NCBI RefSeq assembly: GCF_014654785.1
Contig: NZ_BNBD01000003.1
Location: 124,001-188,000 of the forward strand
Direction: 5' to 3'
Length of the DNA stretch: 64,000 nt
Origin: Streptomyces mashuensis
GTDB taxonomy: Bacteria; Actinomycetota; Actinomycetes; Streptomycetales; Streptomycetaceae
Positions 7,705 to 14,434 of this stretch are shown piece by piece (positions within the stretch are counted from its first letter, which is position 1; each line of letters begins with the position of its first letter). The position numbers were made by a program, and so were the translations under genes. Under the pieces are notes generated by a model that was not told the DNA's origin, ran no database searches, and worked only from the letters and a program-made list of their open reading frames with translations.

Positions 7705-7731
7705 AATGTGCACCTTTCGTCGGCGGGCAGC

Positions 7732-7756
7732 AAAAAAGCCCCAGGCCGGGACGGCT
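7732..7756 (-). terminator. Probable terminator with T6 tract
   Basis: Read on the minus strand, an imperfect GC hairpin (AGCCGTCC...GGGGCT) is followed by TTTTTT. It lies between two early genes. Confidence 0.45.
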
Positions 7757-7778
7757 GAGGCATGCGGGCGGTCGGGGG

Positions 7779-8168
7779 TTACACCGCTGTGATGACAGCC
7801 GGCTTGGCGGAGCCGGGCACCGCCGGGGGTGACAGCGGCCGTCCCCGCGGGGGCTCGAAGACGTCGGGGCGGACCTCGATGAAGCCGCCGGGACGGCAGT
7901 CCAGCCGGATAGGCGGACCATCTTCCGCCCACACAGCCTCCCAGCCCTCAGCCGGCCGCCCCTGGGCGTCGGCGGGCACGCGCATCGCCCAGGTGGTGAT
8001 CTCCTCCGCGAAGTGCGCCCGCCAACCGGCGAAGACAGGGAAGAGGTCTGCGAAGTCGTCCACCACCACGCAGGCTCGCGCGTCGAGCGGAGACGGGTCC
8101 TCGGCGAAGGTCGGCTGGTCCGGCCGAGTCCTCTCCCCGAGCGCCATGATCCACACGTGACGGTTCAC
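7779..8168 (-). CDS. Phage protein of unknown function (129 aa)
   Basis: The GTG start overlaps the preceding TGA (GTGA); the frame is open far upstream but only this start is coupled. The sequence begins NRHVWIMALGERTRPD and includes ACVVVDDFADLFPVF and EEITTWAMRV. It is soluble and acidic with a Pro-rich C-terminus, and I recognise no family. Confidence 0.6.
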   Translation of the reverse strand: MNRHVWIMALGERTRPDQPTFAEDPSPLDARACVVVDDFADLFPVFAGWRAHFAEEITTWAMRVPADAQGRPAEGWEAVWAEDGPPIRLDCRPGGFIEVRPDVFEPPRGRPLSPPAVPGSAKPAVITAV

Positions 8169-8650
8169 CGCTGGTCCTGCTTCCCGGAGGGAACCTCGAA
8201 GGGCTCTGCCTCCAGGAACGCCATGTGCACAGGCTTGATGTGCCGCCGGAGATCGCGGCGTTCGGGACGGTTCAGGGGTCGGCCGTTGGGGTGGCGGGCG
8301 AGCGAGACCGCGCGATCGATCAGGAGGTGGGGGGATCGCCTGCGGACGTGCGTAGCGCATGTTTCGCACGCCGCCCAGTCGTCGCCGTAGTCCCTGATCT
8401 GGCCGTCCTCCTCGATCGCGACGAGGGCTTTCGTGGTGCGGAAGGTGCTGGTGCCGCCGGGCTGCAAGCACAGGTCACAGAGGTGGATGACGCGCTCGTC
8501 GACGTCGACCGGTTCTGGCTCGTGGTCCCATTCGCCTTCGGCACGAGCGGGGTGCTCGTAGATCGGAGGAACGATCGGTGCCCACAGCGGGGTATGGGCG
8601 TCGAGCGGAGTGAAGCAGACCGCGCACATGCGGGGCCGGGGAACGAACAT
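8165..8650 (-). CDS. Cys-rich, zinc-binding phage protein (161 aa)
   Basis: ATG start after GAAGGAC. Three CxxC motifs (CAVC at about 9-12, CDLC at about 58-61, CETC at about 93-96) are followed by ATHVRRR, suggesting two zinc sites. The C-terminal third is basic (RPERRDLRRHIKPVH). It heads a two-gene unit preceded by a strong hairpin, and is likely nucleic-acid or protein binding. Exact function is unknown. Confidence 0.65.
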   Translation of the reverse strand: MFVPRPRMCAVCFTPLDAHTPLWAPIVPPIYEHPARAEGEWDHEPEPVDVDERVIHLCDLCLQPGGTSTFRTTKALVAIEEDGQIRDYGDDWAACETCATHVRRRSPHLLIDRAVSLARHPNGRPLNRPERRDLRRHIKPVHMAFLEAEPFEVPSGKQDQR

Positions 8651-8689
8651 GGATGTCCTTCTTCGTGCGTTCGACTGTCGTCTGACCAG

Positions 8690-8730
8690 CCGTCGCCGCC
8701 CTCGGTCAGGTTGGCCGAGGGCGGCGACGG
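8690..8730 (-). terminator. Strong hairpin after the ardA unit
   Basis: A perfect 16-bp GC-rich stem (CCGTCGCCGCCCTCGG and its complement) with a 9-base loop lies directly after the ardA stop. There is no T run, which is common for Streptomyces terminators. Confidence 0.65.
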
Positions 8731-8734
8731 TAAG

Positions 8735-9247
8735 TCAGGCGTTGCTCAGGACGGCCACGCCCCCGGAGGTGGGGACGGTGACGTACTCCCCGGCCACCTC
8801 CCAGTCGTGGGCCATGGCCTTGGCGATCGTCCAGCGGTAGTCCTGGTACGCCCTTGGGAGATCTCCGAGGTCGTCGATCAATTCCAAGGCGTAGTCGGCA
8901 AGGGAGTCGTGCACCCCGCAGAACCGGTCGTCGATCTCCTCGGCGATGTCCTCGGGCTCCAGGCCCTCGGCACGCAGGTAGCCCACGACTTGCGGCGGAT
9001 GTTGGGTGACCAGGTGCGCGAGCACGGCCACGGTCTCCAGCGAGTCGTACTCGTCGATGTGGACCCCGCCGAAACCCTCGTAGTCGTGGATCGCCCACTC
9101 CTCGGCGTAGGGATCCGACGACGCGGCCAACATCGCGGTGACGCCCTTGCCGATGTCGTCAGCGCTCCGGTCGGCGGCGAGCCACGCACCGTGGTACCGC
9201 CCGGCCACATAGTCCGCCAGGCTGGCGACGTAGACCCGGGGACTCAT
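8735..9247 (-). CDS. ardA: Anti-restriction protein ArdA
   Basis: 170 residues with family hallmarks: an N-terminal PRVYVASLADYVAGRYHGAW segment and the EEWAIHDYEGF motif near residues 48-58. A highly acidic Asp/Glu-rich surface follows throughout. ArdA is an elongated DNA mimic that occupies the DNA-binding groove of type I restriction-modification enzymes and lets incoming phage or plasmid DNA escape cleavage. It is the second gene of a two-gene unit, its ATG overlapping the stop of an 89-residue gene, which supports very early expression after DNA entry. Family assignment is firm; the host enzyme targeted is unknown. Confidence 0.85.
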   Translation of the reverse strand: MSPRVYVASLADYVAGRYHGAWLAADRSADDIGKGVTAMLAASSDPYAEEWAIHDYEGFGGVHIDEYDSLETVAVLAHLVTQHPPQVVGYLRAEGLEPEDIAEEIDDRFCGVHDSLADYALELIDDLGDLPRAYQDYRWTIAKAMAHDWEVAGEYVTVPTSGGVAVLSNA

Positions 9248-9513
9248 ACCTCGGACACCCCGACCAGGTCGTAGAGGAACGGGTTGTAGTCGTCGTGGTA
9301 GTCCTTGCGGTAGATCTTCGGCGGGTTGGTGACTCCGTTCTCCTCCGCGATGTGGTTGAGGGTCAGGGCGGGGAACTCGCGGTACAGGCGCTCACGCCAG
9401 GCCCCCAACACAATGTCCACAAAGGGCCGTTCCTCGTCGCCCCGCCAGATGCGGACCCTCGTGCGGCTGCGGTTCTCTTCCCACTGTCCGGCGCGGATGA
9501 TGAACTCTGCCAT
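9244..9513 (-). CDS. Phage protein coupled to ArdA (89 aa)
   Basis: ATG start 6 bases after GAGGAG. Its stop overlaps the ardA start (ATGA). The product (starting AEFIIRAGQWEENRSRTRV) is a small mixed alpha/beta protein with an acidic C-terminal YRKDYHDDYNPFLYDLVG stretch. Fixed coupling with ardA suggests a related early or anti-defence role, but no family is recognised. Confidence 0.65.
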   Translation of the reverse strand: MAEFIIRAGQWEENRSRTRVRIWRGDEERPFVDIVLGAWRERLYREFPALTLNHIAEENGVTNPPKIYRKDYHDDYNPFLYDLVGVSEV

Positions 9514-9523
9514 GTGTCGCTCC

Positions 9524-9766
9524 TCAGCGAATGGCGCACAGGCCGTAGGGCCTACACGAGAAGTTGATGGGGCGGTCGATAAGAAGTCGGTGCCCGTCGG
9601 CGCGCTCCAGCGCGGCTATCCACGGGTCGACGTGATCCACGCAAAGGTGGGCGGTGATGGCGACGCCGCCGGGCCGCCCGGAGGTCACGTGCCGCGAGGC
9701 GCCGTGATTCGGGTCCTGCTGGCATCGCAACGACGGCGGATAATCGATCAGGCGCACAGGCCGCAC
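9524..9766 (-). CDS. Small His/Cys-containing phage protein (80 aa)
   Basis: GTG start overlapping the end of the preceding gene by 19 bases; a GTG three codons later is possible. It contains RCQQDPNHGASRHV and AHLCVDHVDPW, which could form a zinc site. Function is unknown. Confidence 0.5.
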   Translation of the reverse strand: MRPVRLIDYPPSLRCQQDPNHGASRHVTSGRPGGVAITAHLCVDHVDPWIAALERADGHRLLIDRPINFSCRPYGLCAIR

Positions 9767-9942
9767 CGCCGCACGTGCGTTTCGAGCTTCCGGACCATGT
9801 AGCGCTTCGTGGTGACCACCAGGCTGCTGTGCCAGCGAGCCAGACGGTCGTCCGTGTGCTCCTGCGCGCTCTTGGCGTGCTTTGCCGCCTCATGCTGAAG
9901 CTCTGACTTGATGGTCTGGAATGTTTCGCACTGGTATTTCAT
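9748..9942 (-). CDS. Small helical phage protein (64 aa)
   Basis: ATG start preceded by GAGGGAG. The helical, basic product begins MKYQCETFQTIKSELQ and ends CGLCA. Function is unknown. Confidence 0.55.
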   Translation of the reverse strand: MKYQCETFQTIKSELQHEAAKHAKSAQEHTDDRLARWHSSLVVTTKRYMVRKLETHVRRCGLCA

Positions 9943-9993
9943 CGATCTCCCTCGGTGGAGTCAGCCCCGGCTGTGGCAGCCGACGAGCCATGC

Positions 9994-10026
9994 AAAAGGC
10001 CGCTCGACCGAATACATCGAGCGGCC
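9994..10026 (-). terminator. Rho-independent terminator
   Basis: Minus-strand stem GGCCGCTCGA / TCGAGCGGCC with a 9-base loop, then TTTTG. It separates the 10.1-10.8 kb gene trio from the ardA unit. Confidence 0.8.
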
Positions 10027-10060
10027 CCAGGCAAAGCGCGTCAGTGTCGCCGAACTATGG

Positions 10061-10294
10061 TCACGACGTCACCTCCTCGAATCGCTTCAAGAGGTCCCGA
10101 AGCAGCTCTTGCGCGCTGAATGCCTGATCCTCCTGGATCTCGTCCATGCGACCCGCTTCCTCATCGTCTACATAGCCGTCTTCTGGGCAGTAGGAGGGAA
10201 CCTCCGAGTGGAGGTATTCGAGCCAATGCGCCTCGTGCTCCTTTATGCGTTCCACTGCATTCCGCAGAACCGCATAAACGTGCCTGTCACTCAT
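10061..10294 (-). CDS. Small acidic phage protein (77 aa)
   Basis: The ATG overlaps the preceding stop (ATGA). The product is strongly acidic and helical (YLHSEVPSYCPEDGYVDDEE). Acidic early phage peptides sometimes act as DNA mimics or inhibitors, but nothing specific is visible here. Confidence 0.6.
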   Translation of the reverse strand: MSDRHVYAVLRNAVERIKEHEAHWLEYLHSEVPSYCPEDGYVDDEEAGRMDEIQEDQAFSAQELLRDLLKRFEEVTS

Positions 10295-10590
10295 CGACCC
10301 CTCGTCTCAATCCGTTCACCGTTGGCCGTAGTCCTGGTTCCGTCAGGCCAGACGGCCATGCAGTCCCGCCCGGAGATGTGGAACTCTTCCTTCAATCCCT
10401 CGCTGTATACCGCCCACGGATAAGGGTCACCGGCCGTTCGGGGACGGTGCAAAGCTCGGAGGTAGGTATTACGTTCACGTATTTCGGCTCCCCGCTCTAT
10501 AGCGGTGAGCAACTTGGGTTTCTGCCGGTTCTTGGGCTTCCGGAACGCCTGCGACTTTTCGCCAGTCATCACAACTGCCACCCGTTCCAT
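10291..10590 (-). CDS. Phage protein of unknown function (99 aa)
   Basis: The start ATG overlaps the preceding stop by one base (TAATG). It has a basic N-terminal half (KSQAFRKPKNRQKPKLL) and a beta-rich second half (DPYPWAVYSEGLKEEF, DCMAVWPDGTRT). It is coupled on both sides within a three-gene unit. Confidence 0.6.
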   Translation of the reverse strand: MERVAVVMTGEKSQAFRKPKNRQKPKLLTAIERGAEIRERNTYLRALHRPRTAGDPYPWAVYSEGLKEEFHISGRDCMAVWPDGTRTTANGERIETRGR

Positions 10591-10814
10591 TACTTCCAGT
10601 CCCACCAGGAGAGGACTTCTTCGGCTCCGCCGTCGTAATTTCGATCCATCACGTCGTTCAGCGACAGGGTCGGGTCTTCCAGGAGCGACAGAGCGGCGTT
10701 GACCATGAGGTTGAGAAGGTCGGCGTCCCGCTCGTCAAGCCCTAGCCCGTCGGCTACGAGGTCTGCTCCGTCGTTGATGGTGCGGGATATCTGCTCTTGC
10801 GTGTATGTGCTCAT
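10590..10814 (-). CDS. Small acidic helical phage protein (74 aa)
   Basis: ATG start with AAGGAA about 9 bases upstream. Mostly helical and acidic (DLVADGLGLDERDADLLNLM), ending SWWDWK. First gene of a coupled trio. Function is unknown. Confidence 0.6.
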   Translation of the reverse strand: MSTYTQEQISRTINDGADLVADGLGLDERDADLLNLMVNAALSLLEDPTLSLNDVMDRNYDGGAEEVLSWWDWK

Positions 10815-10862
10815 CGAGGCATTTCCTTAATCTTGATCCGGCCCGTTGACCGGCCATGGCGA

Positions 10863-10882
10863 GCGCACGCCGCCGCGTGCGC
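10863..10882 (-). terminator. Short GC hairpin between early gene groups
   Basis: The inverted repeat GCGCACGC / GCGTGCGC with a 4-base loop lies between the exported-protein gene and the downstream trio. There is no T tract, so termination is possible but unproven. Confidence 0.4.
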
Positions 10883-10898
10883 CACCAAAGCAGGTCAA

Positions 10899-11147
10899 TC
10901 AGCCGTTGCACCACTCAGGGGAGTTGGGGATGGCAGGGACGTTTTCCCGTATCCAGCACTCGTCCGGATTGTTGGTGATGACACGTGCGACCTGTTCCCT
11001 GACGTCGCGCGCCCCGTCTTCGAACCCTTCGTTGAAGTTAGCGATGTCGCGGGCACCGCTTTGCGAACTACCCACGGGGCCGATCGCGATTCCGAGACAG
11101 ATTCCAGCGGTCATGGTGAGTGCAAATCGGATTACTGTGCGCTTCAT
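10899..11147 (-). CDS. Exported small phage protein (82 aa)
   Basis: ATG start after AGGGAG. Residues 1-26 (MKRTVIRFALTMTAGICLGI and on) form a signal peptide or N-terminal anchor. The mature part is acidic, with two Cys residues (DECW, EWC) that could form a disulphide outside the cell. Exported early phage proteins can act in superinfection exclusion; that role is only a possibility. Confidence 0.6.
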   Translation of the reverse strand: MKRTVIRFALTMTAGICLGIAIGPVGSSQSGARDIANFNEGFEDGARDVREQVARVITNNPDECWIRENVPAIPNSPEWCNG

Positions 11148-11157
11148 CAGGTTCTCC

Positions 11158-11511
11158 CTAGAGGTTGATCACGTCACCAGTGGTCACGTCGTAGATGGCT
11201 TTCTGTGACTCGAATTCACCCATGAGCAGCGCCTCTGCCCGGTCCGCGATGTTCATTGAGATGTCGAGATAGACCGTGCCGCCGTCAACCCACGCGCCGT
11301 AGTAAAGGCGCGGGTCAGAGTCGATGCGGTAGGCGTACTCCTGCATGTAGTTGACCAGTTCCGTCGGCCCGAACTCTGCGAGGGGGATGGTGCGTTCGCT
11401 GCCGTTCAGCGACACCATGAACCCCGATGCAGGTGCGGGACGGTCGGGTGCGTACGTCGCTCCGCCGGTGCCTCGGATCTGATCGAGAAGAGTGGTTGTT
11501 GCCGCGTTCAT
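11158..11511 (-). CDS. Phage protein of unknown function (117 aa)
   Basis: ATG 6 bases after AGGGGGTAAG; an adjacent GTG is an alternative. The product is soluble and mixed alpha/beta (SGFMVSLNGSERTIPLAEFG, GTVYLDISMNIADRAEALL). It follows a strong terminator and a copy of the AGGTTACCGGTCAA element, so it probably has its own promoter. Confidence 0.6.
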   Translation of the reverse strand: MNAATTTLLDQIRGTGGATYAPDRPAPASGFMVSLNGSERTIPLAEFGPTELVNYMQEYAYRIDSDPRLYYGAWVDGGTVYLDISMNIADRAEALLMGEFESQKAIYDVTTGDVINL

Positions 11512-11529
11512 CACTTACCCCCTGAGGGT

Positions 11530-11546
11530 AGGTTACCGGTCAAGTT
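11530..11546 (-). promoter_or_regulatory. Copy 1 of the TTGACCGGTAACCT element
   Basis: On the minus strand this reads AACTTGACCGGTAACCT and matches 16 of 17 bases with the promoter element at 12000-12016. TTGACC can serve as a -35 box, but no good -10 lies at normal distance, so it may be an operator or a weak promoter for the 117-aa gene. Confidence 0.45.
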
Positions 11547-11553
11547 TGAGGTG

Positions 11554-11588
11554 AAAAAAAATGGCGCCTTCAGACTGCCAGTGGCGCC
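11554..11588 (-). terminator. Rho-independent terminator with T8 tract
   Basis: GGCGCC repeats pair around a 14-base loop and are followed on the minus strand by ATTTTTTTT. It overlaps the stop codon of the 61-aa gene. Confidence 0.8.
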
Positions 11589-11755
11589 CTGTCCCGATTC
11601 CTGAGCTCCCACGCCGCTCGCTTCGCTAGCAGCTTTTCCGCCCTGCTGTCGCTCATCGCGTAGCCCGACCCCTTAGGGGTGGCTCGCCGTGTGGTGCGAT
11701 AGACGGTCGGTGTCAGCCCTTTGGGCTTGTCGCTCACTCGGTAGCTCTTGGCCAT
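11570..11755 (-). CDS. Small basic phage protein (61 aa), first early gene
   Basis: ATG start 9 bases after GGAGGG. The product is Lys/Arg-rich (MAKSYRVSDKPKGLTPTVYR) and may bind nucleic acid. It is the first gene downstream of the 12.0-kb leftward promoter and is followed at once by a strong terminator, so it should be the most strongly expressed early product. Function is unknown. Confidence 0.6.
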   Translation of the reverse strand: MAKSYRVSDKPKGLTPTVYRTTRRATPKGSGYAMSDSRAEKLLAKRAAWELRNRDRAPLAV

Positions 11756-11978
11756 TGTCTCTGCCCTCCATAGCGGCCCCCACGGTTGCTATCCCGTGGT
11801 AACCACTAAAGAGCCCAGATTCCCTGACTCTTCACCTCCGATGAAATGGCCCGGAAGGTAGCCCACCTAGCGGCTGCGACCCTTTAGGAGCGAGTCCTAC
11901 GCGGTCTATGCGGCTGAACCACTGCGGTCTATCTGGGCCGTGGCTCCTGGCCCTGTCGGCGTCTTGCTCTTTCCGACA
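11756..11978 (-). other. ~220-nt structured untranslated leader of the early operon
   Basis: No credible coding frame. The stretch contains a hairpin CCACGG / CCGTGG near 11779-11800, a second small stem-loop TAGGA / TCCTA near 11885-11899, and two direct copies of GCGGTCTAT about 23 bases apart (11901, 11924). It lies between the predicted transcription start (about 11978) and the first early gene. A regulatory leader or small RNA is possible; a tRNA fold was tried and does not fit. Confidence 0.4.
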
Positions 11979-11984
11979 CCCAGA

Positions 11985-12013
11985 ACATTACGCAGATTGA
12001 GGTTACCGGTCAA
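11985..12013 (-). promoter_or_regulatory. Leftward sigma70-type early promoter
   Basis: On the minus strand TTGACC (12008-12013) and TAATGT (11985-11990) are separated by exactly 17 bases. This is a near-consensus promoter in a high-GC genome where such boxes are rare. The -35 box is embedded in the duplicated element AGGTTACCGGTCAA, and the promoter faces the whole early gene block. Confidence 0.7.
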
Positions 12014-12162
12014 CTTAAAAGCGCGTGACGTGGATCACAACTTCAATTACCCATTGATTCATCAAAAGGACTGCGCGCACGCACGCTAAATAAGACCGAT
12101 CGACCACCGGAGTCAAGATCAAACCGAGTGATCCACATCTCATCGAGGCATTCCAATTGCAT

Positions 12163-12176
12163 TAATGAATTAATCC
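12163..12176 (+). promoter_or_regulatory. Dispersed AT-rich site B
   Basis: Contains TAATGAATTAATCC, identical to site A (2516-2532) over 13 bases. Confidence 0.5.
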
Positions 12177-12200
12177 CCTAGGCGTGATCCAGCTCACCCG

Positions 12201-12217
12201 CTATTTAATTCATTCAG
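12201..12217 (-). promoter_or_regulatory. Dispersed AT-rich site C
   Basis: The minus strand reads CTGAATGAATTAAATAG and matches the first 13 bases of site A. Confidence 0.5.
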
Positions 12218-12240
12218 CGCGCACACTCGGGGGTAATACC

Positions 12241-12257
12241 CGGATTCTTTCATTCAG
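12241..12257 (-). promoter_or_regulatory. Dispersed AT-rich site D
   Basis: The minus strand reads CTGAATGAAAGAATCCG, matching site A at 15 of 17 positions. Confidence 0.5.
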
Positions 12258-12425
12258 GACCCGCCGCGGGGCCCGTCCTCCGGGTGTGTACGGGTATGAA
12301 GGTTCTCGGCGCCTCGCCGGCGCTGCTGGAAGGGCGGGGCAAGAGGGCGAGCCCCAGGCCGGCAGGCGGCCCCGCAGGGCGGCGCAGGCCGGCTGGCGCG
12401 CCGCTTCCGCCGCCGAGGGGCCACT

Positions 12426-12439
12426 TGAATGAAATAATC
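12426..12439 (+). promoter_or_regulatory. Dispersed AT-rich site E
   Basis: TGAATGAAATAATC, one mismatch from the consensus. It lies downstream of the lsr2 terminator. Confidence 0.5.
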
Positions 12440-12542
12440 GAGGGGCAGGGAAGTGACGTCAGGCACTCTTTCGCTCCTCAGAGTCCCGAAAACCGTCAAA
12501 GGACACCGACATCTACTGTGTAGGGGGCTCTCTATACACAGA

Positions 12543-12566
12543 AGCGGCCCCCTTGAGGGGGCCGCT
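12543..12566 (-). terminator. lsr2 terminator
   Basis: A perfect 11-bp stem (AGCGGCCCCCT / AGGGGGCCGCT) lies just after the lsr2 stop. There is no T run. Confidence 0.65.
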
Positions 12567-12588
12567 CTGGGGTCGCTTTCAGCCGTCG

Positions 12589-12927
12589 TTAGTCCGCCAG
12601 GGCTTTCGCGTAGGCTTCCTGAATCTCTGCCGACACTCGACCGCGGTCGTTGACCGCGTAGCCGTTCTCCTTCGCCCAAGAGCGAATAGCGGCAGTGTCC
12701 CCGTTTCGGCGATATGCCTTCGCCCGGTTCCCCGGCTTATTGCCCTTACCCTGCTTTCGGGCTGCTTTCACGAATGGGCCAAATGCCTGAAGCATCTGCT
12801 CGTAACTGTCCGGTCCAAGGTCAATCTCGTAGGCGACACCGTCGATGGAAAAGGTGTGCGTCTCCGCCTCTTGGGACTCCTCGCCAGTCAGGTCGTCGGT
12901 GTAAATGGTGATGTACTTTTGTGCCAT
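12589..12927 (-). CDS. lsr2: Lsr2 family nucleoid-associated protein, element-borne
   Basis: 112 residues from ATG 12927. The N-terminal half (KYITIYTDDLTGEE..., FSIDGVAYEIDL) is the Lsr2 dimerisation and oligomerisation domain. A Lys-rich linker follows (about 56-75), then the C-terminal DNA-binding domain with AIRSWAKENGYAVNDRGRVS, whose RGR (95-97) inserts in the AT-rich minor groove. Lsr2 silences foreign AT-rich DNA; phage and plasmid copies may protect or regulate the element or interfere with host silencing. There is no Shine-Dalgarno sequence: a -10 box ends 6 bases before the ATG, so the mRNA is probably leaderless. Family is certain; regulatory role is inferred. Confidence 0.85.
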   Translation of the reverse strand: MAQKYITIYTDDLTGEESQEAETHTFSIDGVAYEIDLGPDSYEQMLQAFGPFVKAARKQGKGNKPGNRAKAYRRNGDTAAIRSWAKENGYAVNDRGRVSAEIQEAYAKALAD

Positions 12928-12933
12928 GCGAGG

Positions 12934-12939
12934 AGTATA
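12934..12939 (-). promoter_or_regulatory. -10 box of leaderless lsr2 transcript
   Basis: TATACT on the minus strand, six bases before the lsr2 ATG. Transcription would start at the A of the start codon. No clear -35 box. Confidence 0.55.
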
Positions 12940-12971
12940 GGGGCCGCCGCAGCGCTCAGGCTCGTTTAAGC

Positions 12972-13006
12972 AAAAGAGGGCTCCCCCACTAGGGGGAGCC
13001 CTCTTT
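12972..13006 (-). terminator. Terminator of the radical-SAM operon
   Basis: A perfect 16-bp stem, AAAAGAGGGCTCCCCC and its complement, with a 3-4 base loop and flanking A and T runs. It lies just after the phosphomutase stop and upstream of lsr2, and could work in both directions. Confidence 0.85.
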
Positions 13007-13012
13007 TGTGGT

Positions 13013-14362
13013 TCAGGAGCGCACAAGGGCGAGGACTTCGTCCCGCAGGGCCCTCACAGCGTCATCGGTAGGAGCTTCGACGTTGAGGCGGAGCAGCGGC
13101 TCCGTATTGGAGGGGCGGAGGTTGAACCAGCGGCCGGCGCCGAGGGTGACGGTCAGCCCGTCGAGCCGGTCTGTGGTTACTCCGTCGAGCTGCCGGAAAG
13201 CCTCTTCGACCTGGTTGAGCTTTGCCGGAACGTCGGCGACCTCGGAGTTGACCTCCCCGGACGCGGCGTAGCGGGTGTAGTCCGCGACCAGTTCGGACAG
13301 GGGCCGGTCCTGTTCGCCGAGCGCAGCCAGGACGTGCAGGGCGGCGAGCATGCCGGTGTCCGCGTTCCAGAAGTCGCGGAAGTAGTAGTGGCCGGAGTGT
13401 TCGCCGCCGAAGACCGCGTTGTGCTCGGCCATGAGGGCCTTCATGTACGAGTGGCCGACGCGGGAGCGGACCGGCGTTCCGCCGTTCTCGCAGATCACCT
13501 CGACCGCGGCCTGGGAGGTGATGGCGTTGTGCACGACGGTGGAGCCAGGGGACTTCGCTAGTTCGCGCGCGGCCACCAGGCCGACGATGGCGGACGGTGG
13601 TACGGCTTGGCCGCGCTCGTCGATGACGAAGCATCGGTCGGCGTCGCCGTCGAAGGCGAGACCGATGTCCGCGCCCGTCTCGCGGACCTTCTCCTGGAGG
13701 TCCAGGAGGTTCTTGGGCTCCAGGGGGTTCGCCTCGTGGTTGGGGAACGTCCCGTCGAGTTCGAAGTACAGGGCGGTGAGGTCGACGGGCAGGTTCGCGA
13801 AGACCGCGGGGACCGTGTGGCCGGCCATGCCGTTGCCGGCATCCGCGACGACCTTCAGCGGTCGTTGGCCCGTGAGGTCTACGAGGTTGTTGAGGTGGGC
13901 GGCGTAGTCGCCGAGCATGTTCTGCTGGACCGTACGAGCCGCTTTGTCGGTGGGGGCCGGGATGTCGTCGGCTTCCAGCCAGGCGCGGATTTTGGCGAGG
14001 CCGGTGTCCTCACCGACGGGGGCAGCACCGGCGCGGCACAGCTTGATGCCGTTGTACTGGGCGGGGTTGTGGCTGGCCGTGATCATGGCGCCGGGCATGT
14101 TGAGCTTGCCGCTGGCGAAGTAGAGGTAGTCGGTGGAGCCGAGGCCGATGTCGACGACGTCCGCACCCGCGCGGTTGGCGCCCTTCGTGAAGGCGTCGGC
14201 GAGGCTGCGGCTGGTGGATCGCATGTCGCGGGCGATGACGATGGTCTCGGCTGCGGTGAGGCGGATGAACAGGGCCCCCGCCTTCTCGGCGACGTGCTCG
14301 TTCATCTCCGTGGGGACCTCGCCACGGATGTCGTACGCCTTCACCAGCCGGGAGTAGTCCAT
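13013..14362 (-). CDS. manB: Phosphomannomutase/phosphoglucomutase (alpha-D-phosphohexomutase)
   Basis: 449 residues from ATG 14362, 8 bases after AAGAAGG. Alpha-D-phosphohexomutase hallmarks: the catalytic phosphoserine loop TASHNP (95-100), the Mg-binding loop DGDADR (about 235), the sugar-binding GGEHSGHYYF loop and the C-terminal phosphate-binding RPSNTEPLLR loop. It interconverts hexose 6- and 1-phosphates (mannose or glucose), feeding sugar-nucleotide synthesis. It is the last gene of a coupled operon with a GHMP kinase and a radical-SAM enzyme, so it probably supplies a sugar phosphate to that pathway rather than housekeeping metabolism. Substrate preference cannot be read from sequence. 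Confidence 0.85.
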   Translation of the reverse strand: MDYSRLVKAYDIRGEVPTEMNEHVAEKAGALFIRLTAAETIVIARDMRSTSRSLADAFTKGANRAGADVVDIGLGSTDYLYFASGKLNMPGAMITASHNPAQYNGIKLCRAGAAPVGEDTGLAKIRAWLEADDIPAPTDKAARTVQQNMLGDYAAHLNNLVDLTGQRPLKVVADAGNGMAGHTVPAVFANLPVDLTALYFELDGTFPNHEANPLEPKNLLDLQEKVRETGADIGLAFDGDADRCFVIDERGQAVPPSAIVGLVAARELAKSPGSTVVHNAITSQAAVEVICENGGTPVRSRVGHSYMKALMAEHNAVFGGEHSGHYYFRDFWNADTGMLAALHVLAALGEQDRPLSELVADYTRYAASGEVNSEVADVPAKLNQVEEAFRQLDGVTTDRLDGLTVTLGAGRWFNLRPSNTEPLLRLNVEAPTDDAVRALRDEVLALVRS

Positions 14363-14434
14363 AAGCTGCGCCTTCTTCCAGGGGTTGATGGGCTCGTCTG
14401 AGGTTACCGACGGTTGGTGCGCAGGCACGGTTGG

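Larger units (their letters stand above)
12017..12542. other. Non-coding control region between early promoter and lsr2
   Basis: No convincing gene in about 520 bases. The first part is unusually AT-rich and holds an inverted pair of GA(C/T)GTGGATCAC (12027-12038; 12128-12139 on the other strand), plus several copies of the TGAATGAATTAATC-type site. A GC-rich block (about 12255-12420) follows, with only low-quality open frames. The density of repeats suggests an operator/immunity-control region. Confidence 0.5.

Noticed and set aside
11870..11945. tRNA-like stretch on the minus strand (GGCCC...GGGCC ends, small stem-loops)
   Set aside because: Length, T-arm and anticodon arm do not fit a cloverleaf; no TTC loop sequence.
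12284..12523. Plus-strand open frame of ~79 codons in the control region
   Set aside because: Low-complexity Arg/Pro/Gly composition, no good ribosome-binding site; probably open by GC bias.
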